Below are positions 8,752-16,175 of a stretch of DNA of 64,000 nucleotides, in pieces. The notes below the pieces were generated by a model, which saw nothing but the letters and a program-made list of their open reading frames with translations, was not told the DNA's origin and made no database searches. The position numbers and the translations under genes were made by a program. Source of the stretch: Candidatus Bathyarchaeia archaeon (GTDB lineage: Archaea > Thermoproteota > Bathyarchaeia > 40CM-2-53-6 > DTGE01); the NCBI GenBank assembly GCA_038852285.1, contig JAWCKG010000003.1, positions 62,001 to 126,000 on the forward strand, given 5' to 3'. The number at the start of each line of letters is the position of its first letter. Position 1 is the first letter of the stretch.

Positions 8752-9303
8752 TCAAACATCCTCGAATGGTTTAACTCGAACCGCGACTCCTCGCTCAACG
8801 AGCTTCTCAGCGTCCGAGGATGGCAAGGTGGCGACATCCTCCGGGTTGAACGGTCCATACGCCTTTAGGTCTGTGCAAACTATCCTGGGAACGGGTTTAA
8901 TGAACCTTAGAATCGTTTTCCTTATGGGTTCTGCCGCTTCCTCCGGTTTAACGAACGGAATGGATTTTAACGATTTAACCTCTCTTACCACATGGTTTAA
9001 CGCTTCAACCAACTTGGCCTCGTCGTCAGCTAAGAGGTTGAGGCCTAATTCGCCGGTCGAGGCGATGGTTTGAAACATCTTCTTAACCCTCAAATCCACG
9101 AGTTTATTCAAAACCATTTTTAGGTTGTTTATTTCCCCCTCCAACAGGGTTCTCTGAACGCCTTGGGCTTCCTTTAACCGAAATGTTAAGTTCCTCACGT
9201 ACTCGGTTAAATCGCTGTAGAAACGTTGGTCAAGGGGTTGGAGGGTTTGGGTTGAAAGCTCCTTTCTCCACGCCTCGACAAGCCTCTGGTACACGTTAAA
9301 CAC
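8752..9303 (-). CDS. gins15: GINS complex subunit, Gins51/Gins15 type
   Basis: Part of the archaeal replicative helicase complex (Cdc45/RecJ-MCM-GINS). The 183 residues show a helical A domain first (DLTEYVRNLTFRLKEAQG, VKKMFQTIAS) and a small beta-rich B domain at the C terminus (KAYGPFNPEDVATLPSSDAE). A-then-B order is that of Gins51/15 rather than Gins23. It begins at a GTG and overlaps the priS stop by eight bases, so it is translated with priS and priL. A RecJ-like partner candidate is at 38.3 kb. Confidence 0.82.
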   Translation of the reverse strand: MFNVYQRLVEAWRKELSTQTLQPLDQRFYSDLTEYVRNLTFRLKEAQGVQRTLLEGEINNLKMVLNKLVDLRVKKMFQTIASTGELGLNLLADDEAKLVEALNHVVREVKSLKSIPFVKPEEAAEPIRKTILRFIKPVPRIVCTDLKAYGPFNPEDVATLPSSDAEKLVERGVAVRVKPFEDV

Positions 9304-10495
9304 CGGTTGGATAGGCTTTCCCCTTACATATTAGAAGGAGGGCGGCCTCCACCGGCAAGGTCTTTACCTCCCCCTTATAGGGCCCATATTCCATGTCGCC
9401 CACCCTAAACTTAGGGGAATCCGCGATATAAACGGTTTCTTCACCGCCCCTCAAAGATAGGCCCTCCCTCAAAGGGTCAAATTTATCGATCTCTTCTACC
9501 TCGACGACCCTTAAACCAGTTTTCCCGTTGAGCGTCCCCGGCAGCCTTACAAGTCGATGCACATCCGTCGTCACAACGGTGTCGATGTGAGCGGAGCATC
9601 CAGCAACAGCCGCCTCCAATATGCTTTTAAACCTTGATTCAACCAGCCTGATCGTTGAAGGCTTTACCGATTCTTCTTTGATTTTTCGCCTAAAATCCAG
9701 TAGCTCCCTTAACTTCCTCTCACTTAGACCGCGGCGGTTAAGCTCCTCCTCTTCCGCGTAAAACAGCAATCTCAGCAGCTCCCTTTCAAGCCGACGCCTC
9801 CACCCCCAATGCTCGTAGGAAACTGGGCTTTCAGAGAACAGAAGGGTCGGGTTTAGCCCTAATCCAACCACGTAGTCGACGATTTCCTTCCTTTCTTCGC
9901 CTCTTAGCGTTCGAACCCTTTCGTTTCTCACGTGAACATGGTATCCTCGGTGGCCCGTGAAATATACGTGAATATCGCGGCCGCTGAAACCTAGGTCATC
10001 AGTTAACATCTCTAAAAGCTTCTCTGTCTCCTCCTTAGCCTGGTTTAAGCATAACTCGCATATCCACGTCTCCTCCCTTAGGTTTGTGGCGCCGCATCTT
10101 AAGCATCTCTCAGGAGGGGCTCCAGCGCCCGTTGTTCCGCAATTGCCGCAGGTCCACCTGTCATGGATGAGTTTACAGGGAGTGTTCAAATGGTCTGCGT
10201 CGATGTCGAAGACGAGGTCTGCTCCAAGCCAACCCTTCCTATCCATGCTTTCTTCCGGGTTCATGTAGTAAGCCGAGGAGTAATATACGTCTGAGGGGAC
10301 AATAGCCTCGATGAAGGATCTTAAATCTCCACCGGATTTGAAGCCCTTATGCCTTACCATCTGTTTTTCAACGAAAAGGAGAAATCCGTACTCCCTCTTC
10401 TCCATCTCGCTTGGGGGGCGTACGCTTCCAGGGTTTTTCAGGTAATACTCTCTAAACTTGCCTTTAACGTACTCTTCTGCCTGAGCCTTATCCAC
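9296..10495 (-). CDS. priS: DNA primase catalytic subunit PriS
   Basis: Archaeal/eukaryotic-type primase that makes the RNA/DNA primer for replication. The catalytic acidic pair is in DLVFDIDADH (Asp97 and Asp99). A second signature, HVYFTGHRGYHVHV, is the nucleotide-binding His region. Between them is a zinc region with CxxC pairs (CGNC, CLRC, CELC), larger than in many homologs and probably the zinc knuckle. At 399 residues it is a little long for the family. It overlaps priL (10488) and the GINS gene, forming a priL-priS-gins unit. Confidence 0.95.
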   Translation of the reverse strand: MDKAQAEEYVKGKFREYYLKNPGSVRPPSEMEKREYGFLLFVEKQMVRHKGFKSGGDLRSFIEAIVPSDVYYSSAYYMNPEESMDRKGWLGADLVFDIDADHLNTPCKLIHDRWTCGNCGTTGAGAPPERCLRCGATNLREETWICELCLNQAKEETEKLLEMLTDDLGFSGRDIHVYFTGHRGYHVHVRNERVRTLRGEERKEIVDYVVGLGLNPTLLFSESPVSYEHWGWRRRLERELLRLLFYAEEEELNRRGLSERKLRELLDFRRKIKEESVKPSTIRLVESRFKSILEAAVAGCSAHIDTVVTTDVHRLVRLPGTLNGKTGLRVVEVEEIDKFDPLREGLSLRGGEETVYIADSPKFRVGDMEYGPYKGEVKTLPVEAALLLICKGKAYPTGV

Positions 10496-11504
10496 CTCTC
10501 AGCTTCCCTACCTTACGGCGATAGTATCCTAAGGGGTGAGTAATTTTAAGACAGGTTTCATCAGGGTTCCTACATAATCCATGGGTCTTTAACGTTTTAC
10601 AAGCCGGAGGGGCGTACTTTCTTCTGCTACCCCTCACACCCATAATGTGCTCTATCTGGTATCTGGCTTTCTCCTCATCGAAGTCTGGTAAAGGCTTGAA
10701 TAGTCCAAGCAGATCCTCTAGTTTTAACCCCATTTTCACGAGAAAGGTTGTTAAGGTGAAACGCTCTATGTGGGATATGTTCCGGCCAGCGGTAACCGCG
10801 TCGTATAAGCTTTTGACGCAGGGGGGAATCATGGAAAGCGTCAAGCGTCCCGGTGCAGGTGTTTCAGATAGAGGTTTTAAAGTCTCTTCGACTCGTTTAC
10901 TGAGCTCCTTCACCCTCTCCTCTAGGCTTTTAGTTAAAACCGGGCTTAAGGCGGCGATCTTCCTATGAATAGTTGAAGCGATTTCCTCTTGCATGAGCCT
11001 GGCAAAATCCACTTTACCAAGGTATACGTAGCCTCTGATAACGGGTCTGTTCACCAGCTTCCAATGCGATTCTTTAATTTTCGAGGAAGCCTTCAAATAA
11101 TCTGGAAACGATAGCAATAACTCCTCCTCTTTAAGGTTTGAGGTTTGCGCATCCCATTCAAAAGCAAGGGAGTACTGCTTTAATTTTTCAGTGGGCTCAA
11201 GCCTTAGGCGTTCATAAGCCCTTTTAGCCTCTTTAACGGCGAATCTTCGGTTTAATAGGTCGTTTCTCATCCAACTCAGCATCATTAGGGCTACTGGAAA
11301 GGAGAGGAGCTCCACTCTGTCGTCAACGTATTTCTCGTCGATGGACTGGGGGGCTAATGCCTCTAATATCCTTTCCTCAGCCCTTTCCAGAACCTTCTCG
11401 TATAGAGGGGAGTCCAGCTCATCGATCTTTACTCCCAGCTCCCGCACGTGATCTGCGGCTTCGGGTAGGAAAGGGTATTTGGCGAGCTCGGAAATCGATA
11501 TCAT
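10488..11504 (-). CDS. priL: DNA primase large subunit PriL
   Basis: Regulatory primase subunit with a 4Fe-4S cluster. The C-terminal half has the four expected cysteines: IPPCVKSLYDAV, then PPACKTLKTHGLC, and ETCLKITHPLGYY. The N-terminal half is helical (FLPEAADHVRELG, ALMMLSWMRNDLL). The 338 residues fit the family. The gene overlaps priS by eight bases and begins five bases after the PCNA stop, so PCNA, PriL, PriS and GINS appear to be one replication operon. Confidence 0.95.
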   Translation of the reverse strand: MISISELAKYPFLPEAADHVRELGVKIDELDSPLYEKVLERAEERILEALAPQSIDEKYVDDRVELLSFPVALMMLSWMRNDLLNRRFAVKEAKRAYERLRLEPTEKLKQYSLAFEWDAQTSNLKEEELLLSFPDYLKASSKIKESHWKLVNRPVIRGYVYLGKVDFARLMQEEIASTIHRKIAALSPVLTKSLEERVKELSKRVEETLKPLSETPAPGRLTLSMIPPCVKSLYDAVTAGRNISHIERFTLTTFLVKMGLKLEDLLGLFKPLPDFDEEKARYQIEHIMGVRGSRRKYAPPACKTLKTHGLCRNPDETCLKITHPLGYYRRKVGKLRGG

Positions 11505-11508
11505 AGCG

Positions 11509-12264
11509 CTATTCGGCTTCTATTCTCGGGGCCAAATAATATGAGAGGCAGCCGTTTTCAGCTAAGGGGAACTCAAGCTTTAAGGGCATGTTGGTTGAGA
11601 ATTGGATTGTAGAAATCTCCGACGTCCCGGATCCAGCCTTCACCATCTCCAGGAGATAGTTTAGGTTGAAGGTGGCTTTTGAAGGCTCCTTGACTACGAG
11701 GTCGATTAACGCCTCGCTTCCCCTTTCTATCTCAAACCTGCCACTGCTTAAACTGGTGGCGGCGCTGACTATGAATCGATCCTCCTTTGTCTCCAAGCTT
11801 ACGTTGTCACTAACCTCCTGAGTGTCTTCGATAACCTCTCTTAATGTTTCTGAGGTGAGCTTAACCAAGGACTTGAACTCCAGTCTTGGGGATGGGGCTT
11901 CCTCCTCAGAGACCTCTAAGGTTGGAATCGTGTAGGCTTTCTTGATAGCCCCCAACACCGTCATGTGAACCTTTCTGGACTCGGGGTCGTATGTTAGCTC
12001 TAAGATTTCTTCACTTTTAGCCCTCTTCAACAACTTGATCATCCCGCTGAGGCTTATCCTCACCTTCACCTGTCCATCTGAAACATATTCCTTAAATGCC
12101 TCCCTGGGAAGCTTAAAGTCAACCATCGCTACATGGGAGGGGTCCATAGACCTTAACGTCAATCCTTCGGGAAGGAGGTTGAATGTAGCTTCATCCACCA
12201 ATGTGGAAATCGCCGTCAGCAGGCTTTTCCACATTCTCGCATCGGAAAACACGATTTTAAACAT
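11509..12264 (-). CDS. pcn: DNA polymerase sliding clamp PCNA
   Basis: Ring-forming processivity clamp for replication and repair. Family hallmarks are FKIVFSDARMWKSLLTAIS at the start, LRSMDPSHVAMVDF in the first domain, and the second-domain strand pattern to the end. The ATG at 12264 gives MFKIVF as in relatives; it has a GGGGAT tract eight bases upstream. An ATG four codons earlier is also in frame. A TATA-like box lies at 12321-12334. It heads the priL-priS-gins group. Confidence 0.96.
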   Translation of the reverse strand: MFKIVFSDARMWKSLLTAISTLVDEATFNLLPEGLTLRSMDPSHVAMVDFKLPREAFKEYVSDGQVKVRISLSGMIKLLKRAKSEEILELTYDPESRKVHMTVLGAIKKAYTIPTLEVSEEEAPSPRLEFKSLVKLTSETLREVIEDTQEVSDNVSLETKEDRFIVSAATSLSSGRFEIERGSEALIDLVVKEPSKATFNLNYLLEMVKAGSGTSEISTIQFSTNMPLKLEFPLAENGCLSYYLAPRIEAE

Positions 12265-12320
12265 CCTTATCCCCATCTACCGGATAGAGGTCAACTACAC
12301 GTAAAGAGAAATTGGACATC

Positions 12321-12334
12321 TATTTTAAATATAT
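12321..12334 (-). promoter_or_regulatory. TATA-like box for the PCNA-primase operon
   Basis: The minus strand reads ATATATTTAAAATA just after the TFS stop codon. It would start transcription near 12301, leaving a leader of about 37 bases before the PCNA ATG. Confidence 0.5.
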
Positions 12335-12337
12335 GTC

Positions 12338-12658
12338 TTAAGACATTTCTCTCCAAGTGTACTGACATTTAACACATCTGAAAAACTGGGTTGAAGATTC
12401 ATCAGCCCCCCTGGTTTGAACGATCCAGTAATAGGCTTCGCCGTGTCCACATTTAGGGCACTCAGCCCTAGCCGTGGGCAGTGTCCTTATCTTCTGAGCT
12501 TGTTTTCCTATGACGATGACCTTCTCCGCGGGCTTCGGCTTAGCGTAGGCCTTCTCACCCTTGGAGGTTTCGTGACCACACTTCGCGCACTTTAAAACGA
12601 TCTTGTTCTCTCGTTTTGAAGGTGTGAGAACAGTGCCGCATTCAGGACAGAACTTCAC
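12338..12658 (-). CDS. tfs: transcription factor S (TFIIS/RPA12-like)
   Basis: Cleavage-stimulating factor that rescues backtracked RNA polymerase. It has an N-terminal zinc ribbon (KFCPECG, LKCAKCGHE) and a C-terminal TFIIS-type ribbon (AECPKCGHGEAYYWIVQ, FFRCVKCQYTWRE). The acidic DE pair in RGADESS is the catalytic tip that inserts into the polymerase pore, so this copy looks cleavage-competent. I prefer the GTG at 12658, giving MKFCPECG and 106 residues; a TTG seven codons upstream is also open. The gene ends just before the PCNA promoter. Confidence 0.93.
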   Translation of the reverse strand: MKFCPECGTVLTPSKRENKIVLKCAKCGHETSKGEKAYAKPKPAEKVIVIGKQAQKIRTLPTARAECPKCGHGEAYYWIVQTRGADESSTQFFRCVKCQYTWREMS

Positions 12659-12695
12659 CCCGAATACACCAGCCCCCAACTAGATTCAAAGCAGC

Positions 12696-13274
12696 CTAAT
12701 TTAATCTTTTTGTTGCGCTTAGATACCTGTTGAACGCGGCCGCGATGATTCGAGCTGATTTAAGCGCGGTCACCGTGCCCACCTCATCCGCGCAGTGATG
12801 TAAAGTCCTAATTAACTCAGATCTACTTAACCCCTTACAGTAAACATAGAGCCTCGTCTTCCTGATTTTCACCTTGAATCCATTTCCAAATGAAGATAAG
12901 GGCTTTGAGCATTTTCCGAGTCGGCTTTTAAACAACATGTTTAACCGTGCTATGTTAATGGGTCTGCTGCGCACAATGGCAACGGGAATCCCAAGATCAT
13001 GGTGCGCTTCATCCAGATCTACGACGTTGAGGCCGGAGAAATAGGGCGAGTCCAAGAGAACGAGTCTTACTTGAGGCTTATAACGCGATTTCGCTAAGCA
13101 TCTGATTAACGCCTCCGTTGAGTCGGATCCATTCCAACTTACTTTTTCCTTTAAAACGCCTTCCAGCAGGAGATTCCCCCTGTAAACCACTCCAACTAAC
13201 ATCCTACTGGGAGCCGTTGACCCCAAACGGCCGTCGCTGAACGCCACAACCCTGCTCTGAGCCTTCATTTTCAC
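12696..13274 (-). CDS. DUF99 family protein (UPF0215)
   Basis: A 192-residue archaeal protein of the DUF99 family, which shares an RNase H-like fold with endonuclease V. Visible features are FSDGRLG near the start, LVGVVYRGNLLLEGV, and the family block FSGLNVVDLDEAHHDLGIPVAIV. Its biochemical function is not established; a nucleic acid role is inferred from the fold. It overlaps the RNase III-like gene by four bases and precedes TFS, so it sits in a transcription/RNA processing cluster. Confidence 0.8.
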   Translation of the reverse strand: MKMKAQSRVVAFSDGRLGSTAPSRMLVGVVYRGNLLLEGVLKEKVSWNGSDSTEALIRCLAKSRYKPQVRLVLLDSPYFSGLNVVDLDEAHHDLGIPVAIVRSRPINIARLNMLFKSRLGKCSKPLSSFGNGFKVKIRKTRLYVYCKGLSRSELIRTLHHCADEVGTVTALKSARIIAAAFNRYLSATKRLN

Positions 13275-13675
13275 GTTAACCTTTTAACGGCTTCTCTGAC
13301 AATCTCCTCCAATGAGCTAACGGGATCGTATAGCCTCTTTCTAAAAACCTCCATCATGTCTTCGAATTTCAACACTCCCCTAAGCCAAGTGTACATAATG
13401 AGGGCCTCTATGGAATCCGCAACCCGACCTTTAGGGGTTCTACTCGGCAACATAGACCTGATTCCAGTGGCCTTGGCCACATCAACCAATGTTCTGTCCT
13501 TTATGCGGGCGCCGGTCGGCTTTCCTCCAGCTTCGCTCAAAGCCATAGAGTAGAGAAAGTTTAGGTAGGAGTCTCCCAGCCTAGCCAGCCCCTTATCTGA
13601 GATTATGTCGAGGAGGCCTCTGGGGGACTCCGGAAACCCTCTAAGCTTTAACTTATCCCCCCTCACAGCGGTCAT
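13271..13675 (-). CDS. RNase III-like domain protein
   Basis: A 134-residue protein resembling the stand-alone RNase III-like proteins of some archaea. The helix LARLGDSYLNFLYSMALSEA and the later RVADSIEALIMYTWL match the paired helices of the RNase III fold, where acidic residues (D in GDSYLN; D and E in ADSIEALI) would bind metal. There is no dsRNA-binding domain. Substrate is unknown; rRNA or tRNA processing is a guess from context between rpoL and DUF99. It begins directly after the rpoL stop. Confidence 0.6.
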   Translation of the reverse strand: MTAVRGDKLKLRGFPESPRGLLDIISDKGLARLGDSYLNFLYSMALSEAGGKPTGARIKDRTLVDVAKATGIRSMLPSRTPKGRVADSIEALIMYTWLRGVLKFEDMMEVFRKRLYDPVSSLEEIVREAVKRLT

Positions 13676-13963
13676 TTAGCCTATAGCAGCCTCAGCCTTC
13701 TTGAAGGTTTCAGCGAATTGGGTTAACCTGCCTTCCAGCCTGCGTAAAGCTTCCTTTAAAGCCCTTCTAGGGGGTTTACGTCCCACGGTCCTTATTTGAA
13801 GGATCATCGAGTCCAGAAGTGGGTGGGGTACGTCGTATCCAGCGTACTCCACATGTTCGTCGTTCAGCAATTCATGTTGAAGGAGGCCTCCCAAAGTATG
13901 ACCTTCCTTGCGTATCTCAATTTTCAACACGTTTCCCTTCTCCTCTAAAATAGCCACCTCCAA
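13676..13963 (-). CDS. rpoL: RNA polymerase subunit L (Rpb11-like)
   Basis: Assembly subunit that pairs with RpoD (Rpb3-like) in the polymerase platform. The signature EGHTLGGLLQHELLNDEHVEYAGY is clear, followed by HPLLDSMILQIRT. The 95 residues are the normal size. It lies six bases after csl4 and touches the RNase III-like gene, a common archaeal arrangement. Confidence 0.95.
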   Translation of the reverse strand: MEVAILEEKGNVLKIEIRKEGHTLGGLLQHELLNDEHVEYAGYDVPHPLLDSMILQIRTVGRKPPRRALKEALRRLEGRLTQFAETFKKAEAAIG

Positions 13964-13969
13964 AGAAGA

Positions 13970-14539
13970 TCACCTCAAAACTTCTCCATAATCCGAGGAG
14001 GTTTTCCTGTTCTCCGCGTTGCCACAGACTTCACAGAATAGCTTATTAGATCTTTTGATCAACGTGCCTCCACATCGGGAGCAGTAGGCGACGATAACTC
14101 CCATATCGCTTCCCACAGAGCTTAGCTCAGGAATTTTATTTTTCACGTTGATTACCCTCGCTTTTAAGACATCGCCTACCTTACATACTTCGTTCATAGA
14201 CCTCTCATATCTTGGGCTTGAACTATGGATGTGCAGTACGCCTGTAAAGGGATTAGGGGCGATTTTACCGTCGATGTTGAATATGGATATGATGGCCATT
14301 CTTTCCTGGGCGTCTTTAACAAACCCGATGACTGTGGATCCTTCTTTTGGGAGAAGCGGGGATTTCGCCTCTTTCACGGACACAACCTTCCTCACTGGGT
14401 CTAGATGGGCGACGCCGACACAGTTAGAGTATATGAAGCCTGAATCCTCATAGGTTCCAGGGCCAGGTTTACATTCCTCGATAACGGCTAACCTGTCACC
14501 TGGAACAGTGAACCTTACTCTATTCGGGGTTTGAATCAT
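13970..14539 (-). CDS. csl4: exosome RNA-binding protein Csl4
   Basis: Cap subunit of the archaeal exosome that recruits substrate RNA to the Rrp41-Rrp42 ring. It has an N-terminal beta domain (RVRFTVPGDRLAVIEE), a central S1 domain (GSTVIGFVKDAQERMAII), and a C-terminal zinc ribbon (YCSRCGGTL, FCEVCGN). The 189 residues are standard. It overlaps the METTL5-like gene by four bases and precedes rpoL. The Rrp41/42 ring is not in this window. Confidence 0.94.
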   Translation of the reverse strand: MIQTPNRVRFTVPGDRLAVIEECKPGPGTYEDSGFIYSNCVGVAHLDPVRKVVSVKEAKSPLLPKEGSTVIGFVKDAQERMAIISIFNIDGKIAPNPFTGVLHIHSSSPRYERSMNEVCKVGDVLKARVINVKNKIPELSSVGSDMGVIVAYCSRCGGTLIKRSNKLFCEVCGNAENRKTSSDYGEVLR

Positions 14540-15162
14540 GTCCTCTCTAACCTGTACAAATCCACTTTAACTACATAGCTTTTCCTACGGTGGAACTCGA
14601 ACGTCCATGGGATTCGAAGGTTCAGCCTGAACAGGCCAGTTATCCTTCCCCCCTCCCTTTCAACCATCCTTTTAATAAACTCTATGCTTTTAGCCCCATG
14701 CTTATGCAAGGAGTAAACGACGTGGGCTAACTCTAAGGCCTTTTTTACGAAAGCCCTGTCAGCGCCCCTTCTTTTCACGCCGAATGGAGGGTTCTGTATC
14801 GCGGTGTCGAATTTACCTCTCAAACACTCTACATCCGAGGCTATCCAATGCACGTTTCCGTTTAAGCCTAATTGAAGTTGATTCCGACGCGCCTCCTCCA
14901 CCGCCTCCGGGTCGATGTCGACGCCGTAAACCTCGGAGGCCCCCATGAGGATAGCCCCCAACGCCAACCTGCCGGTTCCGCATCCCAGCTCCACCACCCT
15001 TTTCCCCACAATATCCTTATGCATCACGCCTGCTATGAAGAGCACCTCGACGGCGGCGTCCGCGGGGATAGTGTATTGTTCAAGCCACGGCTTAGGAGAG
15101 GGGTGAGGCTTAAGGTGTTGTAACAAGAGCTCCAGTTTTTTCTTCTTCATCAACCGCTCCAT
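14536..15162 (-). CDS. METTL5-like rRNA/nucleic acid N6-adenine methyltransferase (COG2263)
   Basis: Class I SAM methyltransferase of the METTL5/YtrX type. Motif I is VVELGCGTGRLALGA, the acidic motif II is VYGVDIDPEA, and the catalytic NPPF tetrad appears as QNPPFGVKRRGADR, typical of N6-adenine methylation. Eukaryotic METTL5 modifies one adenosine of small-subunit rRNA, so rRNA is the likely substrate. The LEQYTIPADAAVEVLF segment near the N terminus is also characteristic. It is followed by csl4 with a four-base overlap. Confidence 0.85.
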   Translation of the reverse strand: MERLMKKKKLELLLQHLKPHPSPKPWLEQYTIPADAAVEVLFIAGVMHKDIVGKRVVELGCGTGRLALGAILMGASEVYGVDIDPEAVEEARRNQLQLGLNGNVHWIASDVECLRGKFDTAIQNPPFGVKRRGADRAFVKKALELAHVVYSLHKHGAKSIEFIKRMVEREGGRITGLFRLNLRIPWTFEFHRRKSYVVKVDLYRLERT

Positions 15163-15178
15163 TTTCTACCCTTAATCC

Positions 15179-16150
15179 CTACACCTTATCCTTTTTAGAT
15201 TCTAGGAGGGTTAACGCCTCCTCGGCGTTCAGGATGGGTTTAACGAAGCTTTCACCGTCATCCCAGGCGATTCTCGGACAAGCGGTGTTGATGAAGAGGT
15301 CGACTTCGGTGAATGAATTGAGGTTTAAGTCTGTTAAATCTCTCCCCGCTATTAATACACATTCCTTTCCCTCATGTTCAAGCTTGCTTTTAACTCGTTG
15401 GGCGAAGTTTCTCCTCATCTGCCCTGGCTTTAAGCTTATTAAAATCCCTATTCTCTTGGCTTCCAGCATCCTTCCTAGAAGCGCCTTCCTAGTTTTCATC
15501 AACTTCTCGACTCTTTCAGTCACCTTGACAGCCCTTCCAATGTAAGGGTCGACGGCTATTGCGGGCTTACCGGTCGCAGCCTCAACTCCCACCGCGTGGA
15601 AAACACCTCCAGCGATGACGAGGTAGAAGTCAACATTCCTCCTAATCGACATAGCCGCCGTGTAGTCGCATCCTAAAACCTGCCCATCATACTTCAGCTT
15701 TCCCCCAGCCCTTCCAATGTACACTTCCTTCCCCAGCTCCCTCAGGATCCGGGAAGCCTTCTCTAACAGGTGAATGTGCTGAACGGTAGCCAGGAGTCCC
15801 ACTTTTACTCCTTCAACCATCCTTAACGCTTCTTTAAGCGGCTTCTCAATAGGCGCATTAGACCTGGCTTCCAAGTAGATTGTCCGGCCATTGTTTAAGT
15901 CAGGTATCTGCGCGTGGCCACAGTGGATAATGAGGTCCGCTTGAAGAAGGTTCATAGCCTCCCAAGCTAAGTCGCACGCCCCATAGCATGGGTCAGACGT
16001 TAAATAAACTTCTACACCGGTTTTCGCTTCTATCTCCCTACATAAATTGAACCCTAACGGCTTCAGTCCGTCGGGAAGTTGAATAATAACCCTCTTCGCA
16101 TCTCGGGCCTTTATTTGCTCAATCGCCTCATTAACATTTAAATCGTACAT
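15179..16150 (-). CDS. dph2: diphthamide biosynthesis enzyme Dph2 (radical SAM-like 3-amino-3-carboxypropyl transferase)
   Basis: Catalyses the first step of diphthamide formation on elongation factor aEF2. The family binds a 4Fe-4S cluster with three widely spaced cysteines instead of a CxxxCxxC motif; here these are Cys59 (DPCYGACD), Cys161 (LGCDYTAA) and Cys291 (NTACPRIAWDDG). The length of 323 residues fits archaeal Dph2. It lies 16 bases upstream of the METTL5-like gene and after ppsA, so it may be read with the translation-linked genes downstream. Confidence 0.95.
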   Translation of the reverse strand: MYDLNVNEAIEQIKARDAKRVIIQLPDGLKPLGFNLCREIEAKTGVEVYLTSDPCYGACDLAWEAMNLLQADLIIHCGHAQIPDLNNGRTIYLEARSNAPIEKPLKEALRMVEGVKVGLLATVQHIHLLEKASRILRELGKEVYIGRAGGKLKYDGQVLGCDYTAAMSIRRNVDFYLVIAGGVFHAVGVEAATGKPAIAVDPYIGRAVKVTERVEKLMKTRKALLGRMLEAKRIGILISLKPGQMRRNFAQRVKSKLEHEGKECVLIAGRDLTDLNLNSFTEVDLFINTACPRIAWDDGESFVKPILNAEEALTLLESKKDKV

Positions 16151-16175
16151 TAAGGGAGGCCTGATTTAATACCCC